Made by a program: the position numbers and the translations under genes
The notes under the pieces: model-generated
What the model was told of the DNA's origin: nothing
Seen by the model: only the letters and a program-made list of their open reading frames with translations
Databases searched by the model: none
Shown here: piece by piece, positions 48,556-56,994 of the stretch
Numbering within the stretch: the stretch's first letter is position 1
How the letters are laid out: every line of letters begins with the position of its first letter
Source of the DNA: CALRWV02 sp943371965
GTDB lineage: Bacteria; Bacteroidota; JABWAT01
DNA length: 64,000 nt
Reading direction: 5' to 3'
Assembly: GCA_943371965.1 (NCBI GenBank)
Contig: CALRWV020000003.1
Coordinates: 124,001 to 188,000 of the forward strand

Positions 48556-49143
48556 ATGGCATTTAAACCTTCGGCAAGAAGAAAAAAAGCTGATGAATAC
48601 AAAGAACCAGATCTTCTGGTCGTTATGAATTTGATGGTATGTTTAATTCCGTTGCTTCTTTCCTGTGCTGAGTTTGTTAAACTTGGAAACATAGAACTCG
48701 TCATGCCTGAATCATCAGGTGGTGGCGGAGGTTCAGGACCAGTTGATCCAAAAGTTGAAGTACAGAAGCTGATGACTCTAAATGTACTGATAACAGAGTA
48801 TGGTTTTACCATTCAATCTACAATCAGGGGAATTGAAGCTAGTCCAAATGGAGATCCTAATGCTAGTATTTCAATTAAGCAAACTAATTTGCCACCTGAA
48901 GACGAGCATTTTTGGTCATCTAAATATGACTTCAAATCTTTGAATGATAAAATGGTTTCTCTCCGAAAAGAAGCTGAAGCTGGTGGATATTCTGACGTTG
49001 GAGCCATTCAAATTACTGCTGCAGAGGGTATCAAATATCAATTGGTAGTTTTTACCATTGATGCTGTTAGATACCATTATGACAAAGACAAAGAAGTTGA
49101 TAAAGAATTATTTCCTGCTGTAGCACTTGGTGCAGCGTTATAA
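48556..49143 (+). CDS. ExbD/TolR-like protein lacking the proton-carrying Asp
   Basis: 195 residues: basic N terminus (MAFKPSARRKK), one transmembrane helix (about 20-38), a Gly/Ser linker and a periplasmic domain. Aligned without gaps to the next gene, M24-D25 becomes M24-N25: the Asp that carries protons in ExbD/TolR/MotB is Asn here. The helix also contains Pro32 and Cys37. Its periplasmic domain (about 70-195) diverges from ordinary ExbD. It probably pairs with the normal subunit, giving an asymmetric stator. Confidence 0.8.
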   Translation: MAFKPSARRKKADEYKEPDLLVVMNLMVCLIPLLLSCAEFVKLGNIELVMPESSGGGGGSGPVDPKVEVQKLMTLNVLITEYGFTIQSTIRGIEASPNGDPNASISIKQTNLPPEDEHFWSSKYDFKSLNDKMVSLRKEAEAGGYSDVGAIQITAAEGIKYQLVVFTIDAVRYHYDKDKEVDKELFPAVALGAAL

Positions 49144-49154
49144 GGAGTTAAAAT

Positions 49155-49637
49155 ATGGCATTCTCGCCAAGTAAAGCAAGAAGAAAGAAAAAGGAAGTGC
49201 AGAGTATTCCATTGACTTCATTGATGGATGCTATGACAATTATTTTATTGTTTCTTTTACAGCAATTTAATGCGGATGGAGCATTGGTAACTGCAGCTGA
49301 AGGATTGAAACTTCCCGAATCTGTAAGTACAATGAGGCCAAAAAAAGCAGTTACTGTTATAGCAATGTCTGATCACGTTGTTGTTGAAAATGATGTAGTG
49401 GTTACCGGTGAAAATCTTCAGTTTAACTCAACGTCGGAATACACAATTCCTCTTTTGTTGGACAAACTTAATGCAATTGCGGACAATCTGGAATCATTGG
49501 ACGCCAAATTATTTACCGGAGAGCTGCTGCTTCAGGCTGATGTGAATTTGGAATACAAATATTTCGTCAGACTTGTTTATACCTGTGCACAGGCTGGTTT
49601 TAATAAAGTTAAGCTCGTAACTGTTCAAATGAATTAA
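49155..49637 (+). CDS. ExbD/TolR-like protein, copy 1
   Basis: 160 residues with basic N terminus, a single transmembrane helix (about 18-37; IPLTSLMDAMTII) carrying the conserved Asp25, and a periplasmic TolR-type domain ending in KVKLVTVQMN. It starts 11 nt after the Asn25 paralogue and 16 nt before the AgmX-like gene. Nearly identical proteins are encoded at 52732 and 53323. Confidence 0.92.
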   Translation: MAFSPSKARRKKKEVQSIPLTSLMDAMTIILLFLLQQFNADGALVTAAEGLKLPESVSTMRPKKAVTVIAMSDHVVVENDVVVTGENLQFNSTSEYTIPLLLDKLNAIADNLESLDAKLFTGELLLQADVNLEYKYFVRLVYTCAQAGFNKVKLVTVQMN

Positions 49638-49653
49638 TCAGGAAATTATAAAT

Positions 49654-50781
49654 ATGAAAAATTATTTCGATAATGATCAGTTGCTGAATAGGCTGGTAAT
49701 GTCTTTGGCTCAAACCAGAGCATTGGCTGTTGAGGCAGTTAAAGCAAGGGCTTTTCCGACAGAATTCCGTAAAGGTTTGTGGGAATCACTTGATAAACGG
49801 TTTGCTGCAATTGTTGCCATTTGTTTTCTTATCGGATATGGCGGGATGTTGGGTTTACTTTTAAGCGGTGCATTTCAGGTTGATCCTGATACTTACCGTC
49901 AAAAAGTTAAAAACCAATTTTTGACCACCATTCTTAAAAAAGCACCGGTAGCTATTGTTAAAAAAGATGAACCTAAAACAGAAGACGCAAAAAAGACAGA
50001 AACTGTTTCTTCAAAATTGGAAGAAGCCGCAGCACCAACAGCAAAAACATTAGATAAAACTGATGAAAAGCAGGTTGAGCAATTTCAAAAAAATAGAGCT
50101 GAACAGGTTAGTCAGGCTAAGGCCAACTATCAGGCTGCAGTACAACAACAGGCTGCAGCAGTTTTGGCAACTTTAACTGCCAGATCACGTGGTGGCGCCA
50201 GATCTTCATCTTCTTCCGGTTCCGCAGTTGATGTTTTGGGAGCTGCTAAAGGTGGAGTTAACTTGAATGACGTTCTTGCAGGTTCAGGAGCCAGTGCCGG
50301 TAAAGGTATTGGATTGGGAACTGCAACAAGCCGCGCTGATATCGGTCGTAGTGGTGCTGGAGTTGGAAAATTAGGTGCAGTTGGTACTGGTTCTGGTCTC
50401 GGTGCAGGTTCTGGAGTTGGTGATGCTCTTGCAAGAGGTGGCAGCATTAAAGCTAAAATTTCAACCGGAAAAGTTAAATCTGCCGGTGCAAACAGCAGAT
50501 CGGCTGCCGAACTTGGTTCTGTAATTGAAGAACAGCAACGTGCAATTCAATCCTGTTATGAAACTGAAAAAGCAAAAGATCCAACCTTAAAGGGAAGTAT
50601 CACAATTGGTATTCAGATTCAGGCAGATGGTCGTGTAGTTGGACCACGTGTTGTATCAAGCACTATGAAAAATACAAATCTTGAAAGATGTATTATCAAC
50701 AAGGTAAGATTGTGGCAGTTCAGTGCAGTAACTGACCCAAAACCACAAACCCTTGAATTCTCTTATAATTTCACAGATTAA
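49654..50781 (+). CDS. TonB-like protein with AgmX/PglI-type C-terminal domain
   Basis: 375 residues: cytoplasmic N terminus, one transmembrane helix (50-72), a long Ala/Lys/Gln then Gly/Ser-rich spacer (about 95-280), and a C-terminal domain (about 285-375) with a Cys pair, Cys301 in IQSCYE and Cys346 in LERCIINKVRLWQF, and QIQADGRV. This is the AgmX/PglI domain that ends GltG/GltJ-type proteins of Myxococcus gliding. It would transmit force from the TolQR-type stator across the periplasm. A terminator follows. Confidence 0.85.
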   Translation: MKNYFDNDQLLNRLVMSLAQTRALAVEAVKARAFPTEFRKGLWESLDKRFAAIVAICFLIGYGGMLGLLLSGAFQVDPDTYRQKVKNQFLTTILKKAPVAIVKKDEPKTEDAKKTETVSSKLEEAAAPTAKTLDKTDEKQVEQFQKNRAEQVSQAKANYQAAVQQQAAAVLATLTARSRGGARSSSSSGSAVDVLGAAKGGVNLNDVLAGSGASAGKGIGLGTATSRADIGRSGAGVGKLGAVGTGSGLGAGSGVGDALARGGSIKAKISTGKVKSAGANSRSAAELGSVIEEQQRAIQSCYETEKAKDPTLKGSITIGIQIQADGRVVGPRVVSSTMKNTNLERCIINKVRLWQFSAVTDPKPQTLEFSYNFTD

Positions 50782-50811
50782 TACTTTTTTCAGGTCTGGA
50801 AAATTCACTAT

Positions 50812-50841
50812 AAACCAGGCAATTTTGCCTGGTTTTTTTTT
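50812..50841 (+). terminator. Intrinsic terminator ending the Agl/Glt-like operon
   Basis: AAACCAGGC (50812-50820) / GCCTGGTTT (50827-50835), 9-bp stem with a 6-nt loop and eight or more T. It separates the operon from aspS. Confidence 0.93.
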
Positions 50842-50862
50842 GTTTATCAATGAAGGGTTCGT

Positions 50863-52629
50863 ATGAATTCAGAATTATCAACACATCATCGCCAGCATAC
50901 TTGCGGCGAATTAAATATTTCAAACAATAATCAACAAGTAGTTTTATCGGGTTGGGTTGCCAAAGTAAGAGACTTGGGTGGAGTCTTATTTGCTGATTTG
51001 AGAGACCGTTATGGTAAAACCCAAATTATTTTTGATCCTAAAAATGAGAAACTGATTCAATCGGCATGGCAGATCAGGTCTGAATGGGTTATAAAAATCA
51101 CCGGAACAGTAAAAGAACGCCCTGCAGATTCTAAAAATGCGAACTATTCAAGTGGTGACATTGAAGTATTGGTTGATACAGTTGAAATCCTGAATCAATC
51201 GCAACCGGTTCCATTTGTAATTGAAGGAACAGATGAAGTTAATGAAGACATCAGACTCCGTTACCGCTACCTTGATTTGAGAAGGGAACAGTTGCAGAAG
51301 AAAATGATTTTAAGAAGCAAAATTACTCTTGAAGTTAGAAATTATTTTAATGATTTGAATTTTATTGAGGTCGAGACTCCAGTTTTGATGAAATCAACTC
51401 CGGAAGGAGCACGTGATTTTCTGGTACCTTCGCGCGTTCATGCAGGTAAATTTTATGCGCTTCCCCAATCTCCGCAGACGTACAAACAATTATTGATGGT
51501 AAGCGGCTTTGACAGATATTTTCAGATAGTAAAATGTTTCCGTGATGAAGATTTAAGAGCTGACCGTCAGCCTGAATTTACCCAAATAGATGTTGAAATG
51601 GCATTTATTGATCAGCAGGATATTCAAAAGGTTGCAGAAGGTTTGATTACCCGGCTTTTTGAAAAATTCATGTCGATCAAACTGAATTCACCATTCAATA
51701 AAATGTCATATTCGGACGCTATGCAGAAATATGGGTCGGATAAACCTGATTTGCGTAATCCATTGGTTATTCAGGATGTCAAATTCAGTTCTACCACTGG
51801 TTTTAAACCATTTGATGATTCAAATGAAAATTCCTGGGATATCGCCTGTATTAAAATTCCTCTTTTGGCAAGAAACAAATTGGATGAATTGACGGAACGT
51901 TACAGAACACAAGGACTTTCCGGTTTGATGTACTTCAAAATGAATGAAAATCTTGAAGGATCACCTGTTAAAGTTATGAGCCCTGAAAGTATTCAGCAGT
52001 TTGTTGAATCATTAAAATTAAAATCAGGTGAAACCGTACTTGTATCGGTTGGAACCGGATCACAGTTCCGCACTTTGATGGGGAATTTAAGACTTGAATT
52101 GGGAAGATTTTTTAATTTGGTTGATGAAACCAAATTCGAATTTTTATGGGTAAATGATTTTCCTTTGCTGGAATGGGATGAAGAAGAAAAACGCTATATG
52201 GCAATGCACCATCCGTTCACTTCTCCAAAAGACGAAGATATTGAAAAAATGGGAACTGACAGCGGGAATATCAAAGCAAAAGCTTATGATCTTGTTTTGA
52301 ATGGTTCTGAAATAGCAGGAGGTTCAATCCGTATTTTTAAACCTGAACTGCAAAGTAAAATGTTTGAACTTCTTGGAATAGGAACTGAAGAAGCTCAGGA
52401 AAAATTCGGATTTCTTCTGGATGCATTCAAATATGGTGCACCACCGCATGGTGGAATTGCATTTGGATTGGACAGATTGGTGATGATAATGACCAAATCG
52501 AGCTCAATCAGGGATGTAATCGCTTTTCCCAAAAATTCAAACGCCGTAAGTTTGATGGATAATTCTCCTTCTCCGGTTTCTGATAAGCAGTTGAGGGAAT
52601 TGCATATAAAAACTGCTGTCAAGATTTAG
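50863..52629 (+). CDS. aspS: Aspartate-tRNA ligase
   Basis: 588 residues, the length of the bacterial-type enzyme with GAD insertion. N-terminal OB anticodon-binding domain (SGWVAKVRDLGGVLFADLRDRYG), class II motif 2 (FRDEDLRADRQPEFTQID) and motif 3 (GGIAFGLDRLVMI). Charges tRNA-Asp; whether it also charges tRNA-Asn cannot be judged here. It sits between the operon and two extra exbD copies, presumably as a bystander. Confidence 0.96.
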   Translation: MNSELSTHHRQHTCGELNISNNNQQVVLSGWVAKVRDLGGVLFADLRDRYGKTQIIFDPKNEKLIQSAWQIRSEWVIKITGTVKERPADSKNANYSSGDIEVLVDTVEILNQSQPVPFVIEGTDEVNEDIRLRYRYLDLRREQLQKKMILRSKITLEVRNYFNDLNFIEVETPVLMKSTPEGARDFLVPSRVHAGKFYALPQSPQTYKQLLMVSGFDRYFQIVKCFRDEDLRADRQPEFTQIDVEMAFIDQQDIQKVAEGLITRLFEKFMSIKLNSPFNKMSYSDAMQKYGSDKPDLRNPLVIQDVKFSSTTGFKPFDDSNENSWDIACIKIPLLARNKLDELTERYRTQGLSGLMYFKMNENLEGSPVKVMSPESIQQFVESLKLKSGETVLVSVGTGSQFRTLMGNLRLELGRFFNLVDETKFEFLWVNDFPLLEWDEEEKRYMAMHHPFTSPKDEDIEKMGTDSGNIKAKAYDLVLNGSEIAGGSIRIFKPELQSKMFELLGIGTEEAQEKFGFLLDAFKYGAPPHGGIAFGLDRLVMIMTKSSSIRDVIAFPKNSNAVSLMDNSPSPVSDKQLRELHIKTAVKI

Positions 52630-52731
52630 GAGATTTTTCTTTCTGATTTTATTTATGATAATAAATTTTTATTTCGGGAACTAACTTCAATCCATACTGT
52701 ATGCCATTGATTAACCTAAAGGAAAAATCAA

Positions 52732-53214
52732 ATGGCATTCTCGCCCACCAAAGCAAAACGCAAGAAAAAAGATGTTCCGATGATTCCATTGACCTCATTA
52801 ATGGATGCCATGACAATTATTCTTCTGTTCCTGTTGCAGCAGTTTAATGCTGATGGATCATTGGTAACTGCAGCTGAAGGATTAAAACTTCCAGAATCTG
52901 TCAGCACAATCCGCCCTAAAAAAGCAGTTACAGTCATTGCAATGGCCGATCACATTGTTGTTGAAAACGATGTCGTTGTTACTGGTGAGATGCTGCAGTT
53001 TAATTCTACATCCGAATACACCATACCACCACTTTTGGATAAATTGAATTCAATTGCAGACAATCTGGAATCTTTGGACGCTAAATTATTTACAGGTGAA
53101 CTGCTGCTACAGGCAGATGTCAATTTGGAATATAAGTATTTCGTTAGATTGGTTTATACCTGTGCCCAAGCAGGATTCAATAAAGTAAAATTAGTTACTG
53201 TTCAAATGAACTAG
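52732..53214 (+). CDS. ExbD/TolR-like protein, copy 2
   Basis: 160 residues, about 12 differences from copy 1 by eye, with the same MAFSP start, transmembrane Asp25 and identical C-terminal 50 residues. Nucleotides differ mostly at third codon positions, so both copies have long been kept by selection on the protein. RBS AAAGGA precedes the ATG. It stands alone, without a TolQ partner nearby. Confidence 0.9.
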   Translation: MAFSPTKAKRKKKDVPMIPLTSLMDAMTIILLFLLQQFNADGSLVTAAEGLKLPESVSTIRPKKAVTVIAMADHIVVENDVVVTGEMLQFNSTSEYTIPPLLDKLNSIADNLESLDAKLFTGELLLQADVNLEYKYFVRLVYTCAQAGFNKVKLVTVQMN

Positions 53215-53240
53215 TAATCAGTAATTACATAATTTAGTCA

Positions 53241-53270
53241 GTTCCGGAAAATATTTATTTTTTCAGGAAC
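53241..53270 (+). terminator. Hairpin between exbD copies 2 and 3
   Basis: GTTCC-G-GAAAA (53241-53251) pairs with TTTTC-A-GGAAC (53260-53270) with one internal mismatch. It could be a terminator or attenuator between the two copies; no long T tract follows. Confidence 0.45.
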
Positions 53271-53322
53271 AAATAGATTTCCATGTTGTAAGCCTTCTTG
53301 TAAAAAAATGGAGGAAAACAAC

Positions 53323-53810
53323 ATGGCATTCTCGCCGACCAAAGCAAAACGCGAAAAAAAACCTGTTCCCGGAATTCCACTTACATCCTTAATGGATGCA
53401 ATGACTATTATTCTTTTGTTTCTGCTGCAGCAATTTAATGCAGACGGTGCATTGGTGACAGCAGCAGAAGGGTTAAAGTTACCTGAATCTGTCAGTGTTG
53501 TAAGACCTAAAAAAGCTGTAACAGTAATAGCAATGGCAGATCACATTGTTGTTGAAAACGACGTTGTTGTTTCTGCTGATCAACTTCAATTCAATTCAAT
53601 TCAACTTCAGAATACACCATACCTCCACTTCTTGATAAATTAAATGCGATAGCTGATAACCTTGAGTCACTTGACGCAAAATTATTTACCGGTGAATTAT
53701 TGCTTCAGGCAGATGTGAATTTGGAATATAAATATTTCGTTCGTCTTGTTTATACCTGTGCACAGGCCGGTTTCAACAAAGTAAAACTCGTAACAGTACA
53801 ATTAAATTAA
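53323..53810 (+). pseudogene. ExbD/TolR-like protein, copy 3, frameshifted by a 5-bp repeat
   Basis: The start is ATG 53323: GGAGGA (53310-53315) is 7 nt upstream and MAFSPTKAK aligns with copies 1 and 2; the ATG at 53308 overlaps this RBS. The frame breaks after LQFNS and stops at 53643. Removing five bases restores a 160-residue protein identical in length to the other copies, with normal downstream codons to TAA 53808-53810: 488 nt here versus 483 nt in each intact copy. Asp25 is present. No other lesion is seen, so the break is recent, phase-variable, or a sequence error. Confidence 0.85.
53589..53603 (+). repeat. 5-bp tandem repeat (ATTCA)x3 at the frameshift
   Basis: ATTCA occurs three times in tandem at 53589-53593, 53594-53598 and 53599-53603. 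Two copies would give the reading frame of exbD copies 1 and 2; the third shifts it. Slipped-strand mispairing is the likely origin. Confidence 0.85.
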
Positions 53811-53855
53811 AAAAACGGTCGAACGTTTTACTTCCGCAGGTATTTCCTCAAACCT

Positions 53856-53885
53856 CCAGGTCATTTTACATTTAAAATAACCTGG
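53856..53885 (+). terminator. Terminator-like hairpin after exbD copy 3
   Basis: CCAGGT-C-ATTTT (53856-53867) pairs with AAAAT-A-ACCTGG (53874-53885), 11 pairs and one mismatch with a 6-nt loop, followed by AT-rich sequence with TTATTTT. Confidence 0.6.
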
Positions 53886-53933
53886 AATTCTATTATTTTC
53901 CCGAAATCTGTAATATTCCTTCCAAAGAAAATG

Positions 53934-53941
53934 TAACTTTG
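53934..53941 (+). promoter_or_regulatory. Candidate -7 element for the S41 protease gene
   Basis: TAACTTTG fits the FCB -7 consensus TAnnTTTG exactly and lies 36 nt before the ATG. A -33 TTTG is absent; only CTG is present about 22 nt upstream. Confidence 0.3.
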
Positions 53942-53976
53942 TTTCTTAATCTCCATTTATTTACCGGATTAATTTT

Positions 53977-55608
53977 ATGACAGAAAAAAGAACTCTAGTT
54001 TTTTACGGTAGCTTATTGCTTATCATCGGTTTTCTCCTTGGATTTACTTCACAAAATTATTTTACGGATAATCAGGCTTATAAACAGATTCAAAAACTGA
54101 ATAAAGTTTTGAATCTGACTCTTAAAAATTATGTCGATCCGGTTGATCCTGAAAAATTGGTTGATTCTGCAATTGAAGGAATGCTGAAGGAATTGGATCC
54201 CCACAGTATTTATATTGCTCCAAAAGAATTGGTAAAAGTAAATGAAGACATTCAGGGCAAGTTTGAAGGTATAGGAATAGAATATGACATTGTTCACGAT
54301 ACGTTGGTGGTAGTTAATCCAATTGCTGATGGACCCAGTATTGCAGTCGGAATTCAGGCTGGTGATCGAATTATTGAAATAGATGATTCATCTTCAGTTG
54401 GAATAACACGTGAAAATGTACCCAAAAAATTACGGGGTCCAAAAGGAAGCAAAGTAAATCTGAAAATACAGAGACCCAGCACGAATGAAGTTCTTGATTT
54501 TGTGGTTATTAGAGATCAGGTAACACTGTTTTCAGTTGATACTGCATTTATGCTCGACAAATCAACTGGTTTGATTAAGGTAAACAGATTCTCTGCAACA
54601 ACATACGAAGAATTCAAAGAAGCCTTAATCAATTTGAAACGCGATGGAATGACAAGACTCATCTTGGATTTAAGGGGAAATCCGGGAGGATACCTTGATC
54701 AGGCGGTAAAAATGGCTGATGAGTTTTTGGACGGAACAAAAAAAATTGTTTACACCAAAAGCAGAGATTCGGTTCAGGATGAAACACACAATGCTTCATT
54801 TTCCGGAAATTTCGAAAAAGGATCATTGGTAGTTCTGATTGACAGGTTCAGTGCAAGTGCTTCCGAGATTGTAACAGGCGCCATTCAGGATTGGGATAGA
54901 GGGATTGTTGTTGGAGAAACTTCATTTGGTAAAGGCCTGGTTCAAAAACAATATCCGTTGGATGAAGACAACAGTGCAGTCAGGCTAACAATTTCAAGAT
55001 ATTATACTCCCTCCGGCAGATTGATTCAACGAAGTTATTCTCACGGTAAAGAAGAATACTACAATGATTTGAATAACCGGGTAAATAACGGACTGATATC
55101 CGCAAATGATTTTGGACTTTCTGATAGCCTCCATCCTAAATTCAGAACGGCAAATGAAAGAATTGTTTATGGTGGTGGTGGAATTACTCCTGACTTTTTC
55201 ATTGCTCAGGATACATTGTCTTCATTATCTTATAGTTTAATTAGAAAAAATGTCTTTTATGAATTTACCCGACCTTTTATGGATCAAAACAGGGAGCAAA
55301 TCAAATCAAGTTATCCTGATTTGGATTCATTCAATGAAGATTATTTTATAACAGATTCCTTATTCGCAAGTTTTCTTTCAGATGCAGAACAGCAGGGAAT
55401 TCAGATTAATGAGACAGAGATAAATTCAGATAAAATGTGGGTAATTAATTACCTGAAAGCGACTATTGCAAGACAATTATGGGGAAATCTGGGATTTTAT
55501 AAAGTAAACTCAAAAACTGATATGGTTTTAAAAAATGCACAGCAGCTCATATCAAATGATCAGCTTGTCATACAAAGTTTGAAATCTGCAAAAGGTTTAG
55601 GAAAGTAA
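53977..55608 (+). CDS. S41 family C-terminal processing protease (CtpA-like)
   Basis: 543 residues. An N-terminal signal or anchor helix (about 10-28), a PDZ domain (about 85-170; IADGPSIAVGIQAGDRII), and the S41 catalytic domain with catalytic Ser in DRFSASASEI and Lys in GETSFGKGLVQ. An additional C-terminal region of about 170 residues is present. Members trim C termini of periplasmic proteins. Its position before an ExbB/TonB cluster is suggestive but not decisive. Confidence 0.93.
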   Translation: MTEKRTLVFYGSLLLIIGFLLGFTSQNYFTDNQAYKQIQKLNKVLNLTLKNYVDPVDPEKLVDSAIEGMLKELDPHSIYIAPKELVKVNEDIQGKFEGIGIEYDIVHDTLVVVNPIADGPSIAVGIQAGDRIIEIDDSSSVGITRENVPKKLRGPKGSKVNLKIQRPSTNEVLDFVVIRDQVTLFSVDTAFMLDKSTGLIKVNRFSATTYEEFKEALINLKRDGMTRLILDLRGNPGGYLDQAVKMADEFLDGTKKIVYTKSRDSVQDETHNASFSGNFEKGSLVVLIDRFSASASEIVTGAIQDWDRGIVVGETSFGKGLVQKQYPLDEDNSAVRLTISRYYTPSGRLIQRSYSHGKEEYYNDLNNRVNNGLISANDFGLSDSLHPKFRTANERIVYGGGGITPDFFIAQDTLSSLSYSLIRKNVFYEFTRPFMDQNREQIKSSYPDLDSFNEDYFITDSLFASFLSDAEQQGIQINETEINSDKMWVINYLKATIARQLWGNLGFYKVNSKTDMVLKNAQQLISNDQLVIQSLKSAKGLGK

Positions 55609-55628
55609 AATTGACCTCCAAATTTATA

Positions 55629-55657
55629 TTGACATTTTTGATGATTGGGGTTACTTT
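55629..55657 (+). promoter_or_regulatory. Candidate promoter of the second ExbB/ExbD/TonB operon
   Basis: TTGACA (55629-55634), a 17-nt spacer and TACTTT (55652-55657) form a near-consensus sigma70-type promoter. It lies 58 nt before the start codon I prefer for exbB. Confidence 0.4.
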
Positions 55658-55714
55658 TAGTCAGTTTTATTGAACTTAAAAGCAATCAAAATAAATATCT
55701 TAAAGGATGTACTC

Positions 55715-56401
55715 ATGTTACCAGCAATTATTTTACAAAACGTACCGCCTCAACCAGTTTATGATATGAATTGGATGATTACCAAATTCAATGAAGGCGG
55801 TATTTTTATGTGGCCGATATTGGGAACACTTATTTTGGGAGCTGCAATGGTTTTCGCAAAAATGTGGACACTGAACCGGGCTTCGATCAATACAAGAAAA
55901 TTTTTGGTTGAAGTTAAAAGAGCACTTGATGAAGGTGGTGTTAAAGCTGCTGAAGAAGTTTGCGCAAATACACGCGGTCCAATTGCATCAGTGTTTCAAG
56001 CTGGATTATTACGTGCTGAAGACGGAATTGATGCGGCTGAAAAAGCAATTATGGCATATGGATCAATTGAAATGGCATTCCTTGAAAAAGGACTGATTGT
56101 TATTTCTACGTGTATTTCTCTGGCACCTATGCTTGGTTTCACAGGAACAGTTCAGGGTATGGTTGATGCATTTGATGCTATTAAAGCAGCTAATGATATT
56201 TCACCGGCAGTAGTTGCGGGTGGTATTGCAGTTGCGTTGCTTACAACATTGTTCGGACTTGTAGTCGCAATGTTTCTTCAAACCGCATACAATTATTTTA
56301 TCTCCAAAATTGACAGAATTGTAATGGATATGGAAGAATCAGCGATTGAACTAATTGATTCGCTCGTAATTCTTGAAAGAAAAAACAAAACGTCCAAATA
56401 A
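55715..56401 (+). CDS. exbB: ExbB/TolQ-type proton channel protein, second set
   Basis: The frame opens at TTG 55670, but ATG 55715 with AAGGA 7 nt upstream (55703-55707) is preferred; it gives 228 residues. Three transmembrane helices (about 31-51, 130-155, 170-195) and the motifs LAPMLGFTGTVQGMVDAFDAI and GGIAVALLTTLFGLVVAM are those of ExbB. With the two following ExbD genes it forms the motor complex powering the TonB-like protein at 57489. Confidence 0.93.
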   Translation: MLPAIILQNVPPQPVYDMNWMITKFNEGGIFMWPILGTLILGAAMVFAKMWTLNRASINTRKFLVEVKRALDEGGVKAAEEVCANTRGPIASVFQAGLLRAEDGIDAAEKAIMAYGSIEMAFLEKGLIVISTCISLAPMLGFTGTVQGMVDAFDAIKAANDISPAVVAGGIAVALLTTLFGLVVAMFLQTAYNYFISKIDRIVMDMEESAIELIDSLVILERKNKTSK

Positions 56402-56437
56402 ATATACTGCAATTCAAACTATAACGAGAGTTCAGTC

Positions 56438-56980
56438 ATGGCGTTAAAAAAAAGAGAACGAAAAACACCTGAGATTCCATCCGCTTCAATGGCGGATATC
56501 GCATTTCTCTTATTGATATTTTTTATGGTTACTACAACCATTAATGTTGATACAGGAATTGGATTGGTTTTACCTCCACCTGTAGATCCTGGAGCACCAC
56601 CGCCTCCAATCAAAAAGAGAAATATTCTCAATATGCTTGTAAATGCTTCCGGTCAAATATTGATAAATGATGAGGAATCTTCCATTTCTCAAATTCGTGA
56701 ATTGACAAAAAAACATATTACAAACAATGGTGCTGATCCCAAATTTTCAGAAATGCCGGATAAGGCACTTGTTTCAGTAAAAGTGGATAAAGGAACAACA
56801 TACGATATATATATCAAAGTTTTTGATGAAATCAATTTGGCTTATTATGATTTAAGAAGTGGACTTGCCAGACAGAAATACGGCCAAATTTATGAAAAAT
56901 TGAATGATTTTGAGAAAAAAGATATTGATGATGTATATAAAAAGAAAATCTCTTTTGCTGAGCCGGAAGAAACCAAATAA
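56438..56980 (+). CDS. exbD: ExbD-type biopolymer transport protein, second set (1)
   Basis: 180 residues with the canonical start MALKKRERKTPEIPSASMADIAF carrying Asp20 in the helix (about 18-38), then a Pro-rich linker (PPPVDPGAPPPPIKK) and a periplasmic domain of about 100 residues. Slightly longer than most ExbD proteins. Confidence 0.93.
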   Translation: MALKKRERKTPEIPSASMADIAFLLLIFFMVTTTINVDTGIGLVLPPPVDPGAPPPPIKKRNILNMLVNASGQILINDEESSISQIRELTKKHITNNGADPKFSEMPDKALVSVKVDKGTTYDIYIKVFDEINLAYYDLRSGLARQKYGQIYEKLNDFEKKDIDDVYKKKISFAEPEETK

Positions 56981-56994
56981 TTTCAGGTGTTAAG

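Noticed and set aside
50130..50447. Pro/Ala-rich antisense frame inside the AgmX-like gene
   Set aside because: Caused by the Gly/Ala/Ser-rich repeats of the sense gene.
53589..53603. Programmed ribosomal frameshift at the ATTCA run
   Set aside because: No slippery heptamer or downstream pseudoknot is evident, and the shift needed equals one whole repeat unit.
53308..53643. ORF at 53308 as an independent 111-residue protein
   Set aside because: It is the first part of exbD copy 3 plus out-of-frame residues after a 5-bp insertion; the 53308 ATG overlaps the RBS.
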